Assembly: GCA_019084405.1 (NCBI GenBank)
Contig: JAHRFX010000080.1
Coordinates: forward strand, 1-5,086
DNA: 5,086 nt
Direction: 5' to 3'
DNA from: Methanobacterium sp.
Lineage (GTDB): Archaea > Methanobacteriota > Methanobacteria > Methanobacteriales > Methanobacteriaceae
Shown here piece after piece: positions 1-3,828 of this stretch. Position 1 is the first letter of the stretch; every line of letters starts with the position of its first letter. The notes under the pieces are model-generated. The model was given only the letters and a program-made list of their open reading frames with translations, did no database searches and had not been told where the DNA came from. The position numbers were made by a program, and so were the translations under genes.

Positions 1-365
1 AAATATAAAACTTAAAGAAGAATTATCCAATGAAAAAAAAGGATTGTCATTGTTTTATATAACTATTCAGCCCATAAATCCAAAATAACTAAAAAATTTG
101 CTAAACTTTTAAACATTAAATTGATATTTTTACCCACACATTCTCCTAAATTAAACCCAATAGAACAAGCATGGAGAGCAATAAAGAGAAAATCTCATCA
201 ATAGACTTCAAATACATAGAAAAACTAATTAAAAAACTAAAAAACCTATATTATGTCGAAATAAAACAAAAAACGTATACAGAAAACTGGATAAAAAAAA
301 TATATTTTCAAAAATTAAGTCGATTACTATATTCTACTTTATCGAATCTAAAAAGAATGATTTAG
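1..365 (+). pseudogene. IS630-family transposase, C-terminal remnant with two frameshifts
   Basis: This is the 3' part of a DDE transposase of the IS630 (Tc1/mariner-like) family, left-truncated by the window edge. The reading frame moves three times. Frame 2 covers 2-40 (NIKLKEELSNEKK). Frame 1 covers about 40-201 (IVIVLYNYSAHKSK, then FLPTHSPKLNPIEQAWRAIKR). Frame 3 runs from about 186 to the stop at 363-365 (ISSIDFKYIEKLIKKLKNLY). Adding one A to the eight-A run at 33-40 would join the first two frames, and one base near 186-192 would join the last two. The family motif DNxxxHKSK appears as YNYSAHKSK, so the second catalytic Asp is Tyr (codon 58-60). The third catalytic acid, Glu in NPIEQAW (163-165), is intact. 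The element cannot be active as read. No terminal inverted repeat can be defined because the left end is missing. Sequencing error could explain the indels, but less easily the substitution as well. Confidence 0.85.
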
Positions 366-375
366 TGATTTGAAT

Positions 376-921
376 TTAAGTCCAGCTATAAGGGTTAAAT
401 TCAGAGGGCGGAATGTACATTATTTTTGCATAGCCTTTTTTCAGTAATTCGGCATTGATATTAGCATTTCCTACATAAACCACGGCCAGAACACGTCCAT
501 AGCGGTCATGATTTTTTTTATCATCGATATCCAGATACACGGTTTTACCCAGACACCTATCTTTTACAAAATTTTTTGCTTCCTGATACCCTGGTTCTCC
601 TCTTTCTGGAGTATTGACTCCCACCAACCTTATTCTACCTATTCCATTCACATCCAGGGTGTCCCCATCCACCACATAGTTACATATACCGTTTTTCTCG
701 TAATGAGGAGGTTTTTGTGTAGTGGATTCATTAATAAGATTTATTTCACTTACAATTGAGGAATTATTTAAAAGAGATTCACTGGATGAAAGATTAATAT
801 CCGGCCCATCAGAAGGAATTTCAGAAATACTATTATCAGTCACACAACCGGCTATAGAAACTGATAATAACATTATAATGATTAAAATATGGTATTTTTT
901 CAATGGATTTTTAGGTAACAT
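376..921 (-). CDS. Secreted lipoprotein with thermonuclease (SNase-like) domain
   Basis: A 181-aa predicted extracellular nuclease tethered to the outer face of the membrane. Residues 1-25 are a lipoprotein signal: Lys-rich start (KNPLKK), hydrophobic core HILIIIMLLSVSIA and lipobox IAGC with Cys26. Residues 27-75 are a Ser/Asn-rich linker with several N-X-S/T sequons (N43, N52, N53, N64), possible glycosylation sites. Residues 80-170 match the staphylococcal nuclease fold: VDGDT (D87 = D21 of SNase), RLVGVNTPE (R98 = R35, E106 = E43) and DRYGR (R143 = R87). The calcium ligand equivalent to D40 is Asn (N103), a difference that may alter metal use. C80 and C123 could form a disulfide. The start is chosen because it gives an intact signal peptide; an AGGTTAG stretch lies about 8 nt upstream as a weak ribosome site. 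The gene stands alone and is divergent from its right neighbour. Its last codons lie about 10-25 bp from the transposase remnant. In vivo substrate (DNA or RNA) is unknown. Confidence 0.9.
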   Translation of the reverse strand: MLPKNPLKKYHILIIIMLLSVSIAGCVTDNSISEIPSDGPDINLSSSESLLNNSSIVSEINLINESTTQKPPHYEKNGICNYVVDGDTLDVNGIGRIRLVGVNTPERGEPGYQEAKNFVKDRCLGKTVYLDIDDKKNHDRYGRVLAVVYVGNANINAELLKKGYAKIMYIPPSEFNPYSWT

Positions 922-952
922 AAATATCTAACCTATATTATTAAAGCAATAA

Positions 953-964
953 CATATAATCTTT
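953..964 (-). promoter_or_regulatory. Candidate archaeal BRE/TATA box of the lipoprotein nuclease
   Basis: Read on the minus strand this is AAAG followed by ATTATATG, a purine-rich BRE-like element plus a TATA-box-like octamer. It lies about 32-43 bp upstream of the nuclease start codon, so transcription would begin very close to the start and give a short leader. The surroundings are very AT-rich, so chance matches are likely. Confidence 0.4.
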
Positions 965-1165
965 ATTATTAATAAAAACAGGTTAATATTTCTTAAATAA
1001 AATCACTGTATAAAAATATATTTGGCTTATAACTCTGACTATTTCCCTATAATCAGGGACTATAATTTTATCAACTAAACTGATATTCTATTGATTTAAG
1101 TAATGATATTTAATAGATTACATAGATAATAAAATGAATTAGTACTTATAAAATATTATATTATA

Positions 1166-1179
1166 CTGGTTTAAGCCAG
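1166..1179. repeat. Imperfect palindrome, CTGG-N6-CCAG
   Basis: The 14-bp stretch CTGGTTTAAGCCAG matches its reverse complement at 12 of 14 positions. It sits 8 bp before the ATG of the micro-ORF at 1188 and just downstream of a TATA-like TTATAAAATATT (1147-1158). The place suits an operator near a transcription start, but no regulator is encoded nearby. Confidence 0.3.
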
Positions 1180-1187
1180 GTTATTAC

Positions 1188-1277
1188 ATGGATTGGAAAT
1201 AAATAGATTGGAAGGAACTACTGGTTGCTTTAATATTAGGCATATTACTAACCTTATTTCTCAGATGGGGATTTTAA
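1188..1277 (+). pseudogene. Broken micro-ORF for a single-pass membrane peptide
   Basis: An ATG at 1188 with a CCAGG stretch about 7 nt upstream begins Met-Asp-Trp-Lys and then hits TAA at 1200-1202. The next codons, in the same frame, read Ile-Asp-Trp-Lys-Glu followed by LLVALILGILLTLFLRWGF and TAA at 1275-1277. That is a 24-codon stretch with a convincing transmembrane segment and a basic/aromatic end. The segments 1188-1202 and 1203-1217 are imperfect tandem copies (12 of 15 bases identical), as if the start region had been duplicated and acquired a stop. An intact ancestor would be a peptide of about 24 residues starting MDWKELL. No function is recognised. Alternatives are a chance AT-rich hydrophobic ORF, or translation from ATA at 1203. 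Confidence 0.3.
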
Positions 1278-1288
1278 TAATTATATAG
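1276..1288 (+). promoter_or_regulatory. Candidate BRE/TATA box of the Cas4-like nuclease gene
   Basis: AATAA followed by TTATATAG resembles an archaeal BRE plus TATA box. It lies 67-79 bp upstream of the ATG at 1355, implying a leader of roughly 40-45 nt if initiation is about 25 bp downstream. It is one of the better TATA matches in the gap, but the region is AT-rich. Confidence 0.4.
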
Positions 1289-1354
1289 TTGATCATCTCC
1301 TTTAATAATTCAAATAACTTAAAAAAAAAGCTTTAAAATGAATTGAGGCATTAA

Positions 1355-2014
1355 ATGCAGCAAATAGATGCAAAACCCCATCCTTCCATAAAAGGAGTCA
1401 TGATTATAGATGGAAAAAATAATTTTCCAATCAGCTGGCTTAATCAACAGGGTTACTGTGAATATAGCATATATTTAGAGAATGTGAGGGGTATTGAGAC
1501 CGAACCCACCATTGAAATGAAGCAAGGCCATGCTATTCACCAGGAACTGGAAAATGATTTCAAAAAAGATGCAGAAATCATAGACTTTAAAGAAATGATG
1601 GACCTCTCCCAAACTCAGGAGATCCTGAGTAGAGAAATGTATGTATCATCACCTAAATTCGGGATCCGGGGATTTATAGATGAAATATGGTTAACTCCTG
1701 ATGAATTTATTATAATTGATGATAAACCAGGGTCAATTGCTTATAATTCAACCATTAACCAGGTCTGGGGATATTGCCTGGCATTTAAAGATACCATCGG
1801 TGCTGATGATAGAAAAATTAGTGGGGCCTTACGCCAGAGAGGAAGTAGTAACATATTCTGGATGCAGGAATTTAATGAAAATGCTCAAAAGTCTATTCAA
1901 AAATTACTGGATAGAATACAGGACCTTTTAAAGGGATCTAAACATTTTTTACCCACCAATAATCCTAGAAAATGTGCAAAATGCAGATTTAATAGTTTTT
2001 GTGAATTTGGATAA
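1355..2014 (+). CDS. Cas4-like PD-(D/E)XK nuclease with Fe-S cluster motif
   Basis: A 219-aa RecB-type nuclease of the Cas4/Dna2 kind, expected to act on DNA ends in the cytoplasm. Visible motifs, in order: Cys35 in QGYCEYS; GHAIH (H62) as motif I; GIRGFIDE with D109 as motif II; IIIDDK (D122-D123-K124) as the D/E-X-K motif III; QVWGY (Q136, Y140) as the Q-x3-Y motif; and CAKCRFNSFC (C207, C210, C216). Cys35 plus the C-terminal trio would supply four ligands of a 4Fe-4S cluster, as in Cas4 and AddB. The length is close to that of Cas4 proteins, so the domain looks complete. GAGG at 1345-1348, six bases before the ATG, supports the start. No cas1, cas2 or CRISPR repeats are present, so it is a solitary Cas4-family protein, probably for DNA repair or replication rather than spacer acquisition. 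The stop overlaps the next fragment by one base. Confidence 0.85.
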   Translation: MQQIDAKPHPSIKGVMIIDGKNNFPISWLNQQGYCEYSIYLENVRGIETEPTIEMKQGHAIHQELENDFKKDAEIIDFKEMMDLSQTQEILSREMYVSSPKFGIRGFIDEIWLTPDEFIIIDDKPGSIAYNSTINQVWGYCLAFKDTIGADDRKISGALRQRGSSNIFWMQEFNENAQKSIQKLLDRIQDLLKGSKHFLPTNNPRKCAKCRFNSFCEFG

Positions 2015-2103
2015 TGCAAATTGGTGCCCGGATAGAATTAAATATCAACCAGGGTACAGAATTTATTATAACATTTAAGAATGAAGTTATGATTTTTATT
2101 TAG
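2014..2103 (+). pseudogene. Probable histidine-kinase C-terminal tail remnant (29 codons)
   Basis: The frame opens with ATG overlapping the nuclease stop (TAATG) and ends at TAG 2101-2103. The peptide includes IGARIELNINQGTEFIITF. This resembles the last strand of HATPase_c domains in methanogen sensor kinases, where a pattern such as GxIELxxxxGTxFxIxF ends the protein. Upstream in the same frame a TGA at 2002-2004 closes the reading, and nothing else of the kinase is visible, so this would be an orphaned tail. The tail match is short and made from memory of the family. A translationally coupled small protein is the alternative. Confidence 0.4.
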
Positions 2104-2107
2104 GACA

Positions 2108-2130
2108 TTTTTTATTTTTTCATAAAATAA
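2108..2130 (+). terminator. T-rich terminator downstream of the Cas4-like gene
   Basis: Two T6 runs separated by one A (2108-2120) suit intrinsic archaeal termination at oligo-T. TTATTTT (2112-2118) and AAAATAA (2124-2130) also form a perfect but AT-only 7-bp inverted repeat. It lies about 95-115 bp after the nuclease stop. Confidence 0.4.
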
Positions 2131-2182
2131 TGGCAGTTTTTATCTGGAATTTAAGAAAAACATAATATAGTTTAAATGTATT

Positions 2183-2197
2183 AAATACTAATATAAC
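2183..2197 (+). promoter_or_regulatory. Possible TATA region of the DEAD-box helicase gene
   Basis: AAATACT followed by AATATAAC is the most plausible BRE/TATA-like stretch between the T-run terminator and the helicase. If used, the mRNA leader would be roughly 80 nt. Several other AT-rich matches exist between 2160 and 2290, so this placement is weak. Confidence 0.25.
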
Positions 2198-2234
2198 ATA
2201 AGAATTAAGTGGTTTTGATTATTTTGCTATTTAG

Positions 2235-2259
2235 TTATTCTAATAATTGAGCTGAATAA
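2235..2259. repeat. Inverted repeat TTATTC-N13-GAATAA in the helicase leader
   Basis: Perfect 6-bp arms (2235-2240 and 2254-2259) flank a 13-bp spacer. It ends about 40 bp before the helicase start, inside the inferred leader. It could be an RNA hairpin or an operator, but the arms are AT-rich and short. Confidence 0.25.
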
Positions 2260-2298
2260 TTAATAATCATATTTTTTTAAATAATTAAGGAAGATATT

Positions 2299-3594
2299 AT
2301 GGATCAATTACTATTTGAAGAATTAGATTTATCTAAAGAAATGAAAAAAGCTATTGAAGATATTGGTTTTGAAGAAGCAACACCAATTCAGTCACTTACT
2401 ATTCCTCATGTTTTAGCAGGTGAAGATGTTATTGGTCAGGCCCAAACCGGTACTGGTAAAACCGCTGCATTTGGGATTCCTGTATTAGAAAAGGTTTATG
2501 TCCCTGATAACTCAGTACAGGCCATTGTTTTATGTCCCACCAGAGAGCTTTGTATACAGGTAGCAGAAGAAATTGTAAAGCTATCCAAGTACATGAAAAA
2601 GGTAAAAGTACTCCCTATATATGGAGGACAACCTATAGGAAGACAGATTCGAGCACTAAATAAAGGTGTACACATCGTCATTGGAACCCCTGGAAGGGTA
2701 ATGGACCATTTACAAAGAGGTACCCTGAAACTCGATGGTGTGGAAATGGTGGTTCTGGATGAAGCAGATGAAATGCTGGACATGGGATTTAGAGATGACA
2801 TCGAAGAAATTTTAAGATTTGTTCCCAAAAAAAGACAGACTTTACTATTCTCTGCAACCTTATCCAAGGATATTCTTAGATTAACTAAAAAATATCAAAA
2901 GAACCCTCAATTTTTAAAAGTACCTCATCATCATCTTTCTGCTCCTAAAATAGAGCAGAGCTATTTTGAAGTAAATGAGAAAATGAAAGCAGAGTTATTG
3001 TCCCGTTTAATGGATATACATGATATTAAACTGGCCTTGGTTTTCTGTAACACCAAAAGAAGGGTCGATCGTTTAGTAAAAGACCTCAAAACCAGAGGTT
3101 ATTTTGTGGATGGTATACACGGTGATATGAGGCAGGCTCAAAGGGACAGAGTAATGAATAAATATCGTAATGGAAAAATTGATATCCTGGTTGCTACTGA
3201 TGTGGCTGCCAGAGGAATCGATGTTCCTGATGTGGAAGCAGTATTCAACCACGATGTTCCTAATGATACCGAATACTATGTACACCGAATAGGCAGGACG
3301 GGACGTGCTGGTAAAAAGGGAAGATCATTTACCTTTGTATCTGGTAAAGAAATATACAAATTAAGAGATATTCAGCGTTATACTAAAACCAAAATAAAAC
3401 AGGAAAGAATTCCTTCTGTAGGGGATATTGAGAAAATAAAAATTGATCTGGTACTGGAAAAAATCAAAAACAGCATCCAGAATGATAATCTGGACACTCA
3501 TATCCATACTGTGGAAGGCTTAATTGAGATAGGTTTTAATTCTCTGGATATTTCGGCGGCATTATTAAAAATTATTAAAGAAAAAGAGCTGTAG
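2299..3594 (+). CDS. ATP-dependent DEAD-box RNA helicase (DeaD/CsdA-like)
   Basis: A complete 431-aa RNA helicase that uses ATP to unwind short RNA duplexes, typically in ribosome assembly, RNA decay or cold adaptation. All core motifs are intact: Q motif GFEEATPIQ (23-31), Walker A AQTGTGKT (48-55), Ia PTREL (80-84), GG (109-110), Ib TPGR (130-133), DEAD (154-157), SAT (185-187), IV LVFCNTK (247-253), V ATDVAARGID (299-308) and VI HRIGRTGR (329-336). Residues from about 370 to the end form a short helical extension resembling the dimerisation segment after the core in CsdA-type helicases. There is no C-terminal DbpA-type RNA-binding domain or basic/Gly-rich tail, so it is a short form. The start is supported by AAGGAAG at 2287-2293, five bases before the ATG. 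It is transcribed alone, with its own terminator. The AT-rich leader may be regulatory, but the sequence does not prove cold control. Confidence 0.97.
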   Translation: MDQLLFEELDLSKEMKKAIEDIGFEEATPIQSLTIPHVLAGEDVIGQAQTGTGKTAAFGIPVLEKVYVPDNSVQAIVLCPTRELCIQVAEEIVKLSKYMKKVKVLPIYGGQPIGRQIRALNKGVHIVIGTPGRVMDHLQRGTLKLDGVEMVVLDEADEMLDMGFRDDIEEILRFVPKKRQTLLFSATLSKDILRLTKKYQKNPQFLKVPHHHLSAPKIEQSYFEVNEKMKAELLSRLMDIHDIKLALVFCNTKRRVDRLVKDLKTRGYFVDGIHGDMRQAQRDRVMNKYRNGKIDILVATDVAARGIDVPDVEAVFNHDVPNDTEYYVHRIGRTGRAGKKGRSFTFVSGKEIYKLRDIQRYTKTKIKQERIPSVGDIEKIKIDLVLEKIKNSIQNDNLDTHIHTVEGLIEIGFNSLDISAALLKIIKEKEL

Positions 3595-3611
3595 ATTTTT
3601 TTAAATCAAGA

Positions 3612-3650
3612 ATCCTGAATTTTATATTTTTTCAGGATGTAAAATTTTTT
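3612..3650 (+). terminator. Hairpin/T-run terminator of the helicase gene
   Basis: ATCCTGAA (3612-3619) and TTCAGGAT (3631-3638) form a perfect 8-bp stem with an 11-nt loop. A run of six or more T follows (from 3645), with further T-rich DNA beyond. It begins 18 bp after the helicase stop. This is the clearest terminator in the window. Confidence 0.75.
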
Positions 3651-3753
3651 TATTTTTAATATTTTTTATTTTTAATTAAGGTAATTTTTTAGCAACTATT
3701 TTTTATTTTAAAAAACTCTAGATTTAATCCCATTAATTAAATTTTAAAATCAG

Positions 3754-3800
3754 AAAAAAAAATAAATTTATGGATGATAGATAAAATAACTCTTATTTTA
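3754..3800 (-). terminator. AT-rich hairpin and T-tract terminator for the minus-strand surface gene
   Basis: TAAAATAA (3782-3789) and TTATTTTA (3793-3800) are perfect 8-bp arms around a 3-bp loop, lying 29-47 bp past the minus-strand stop. Read on the minus strand, a T9 tract follows (A-run at 3754-3762). A plus-strand T-run at 3814-3822 is also present, so the convergent gap may stop transcription from both sides. The stem has no G-C pairs, so it is weak. Confidence 0.45.
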
Positions 3801-3828
3801 CCTTATTCAACCATTTTTTTTTAATATT

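Noticed and set aside
171..365. A stand-alone 64-aa lysine-rich protein.
   Set aside because: Its sequence continues the IS630 transposase C-terminus after a frameshift; the ATG at 171 falls inside the NPIEQAWRA motif region read in another frame.
508..931. Plus-strand open frames opposite the lipoprotein nuclease.
   Set aside because: The minus strand has a full signal peptide and nuclease motifs; the plus-strand translations show no recognisable domain.
1355..2014. A CRISPR-Cas adaptation locus based on the Cas4-like gene.
   Set aside because: No cas1, cas2 or direct-repeat/spacer array is visible anywhere in the window.
2496..3285. Minus-strand open frames within the helicase gene.
   Set aside because: They are shadows of a helicase with every motif intact and show no motif or start signal of their own.
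3595..3828. A small gene or RNA in the convergent gap.
   Set aside because: Only AT-rich DNA with terminator-like hairpins and T-runs is seen; no ribosome site with a meaningful frame on either strand.
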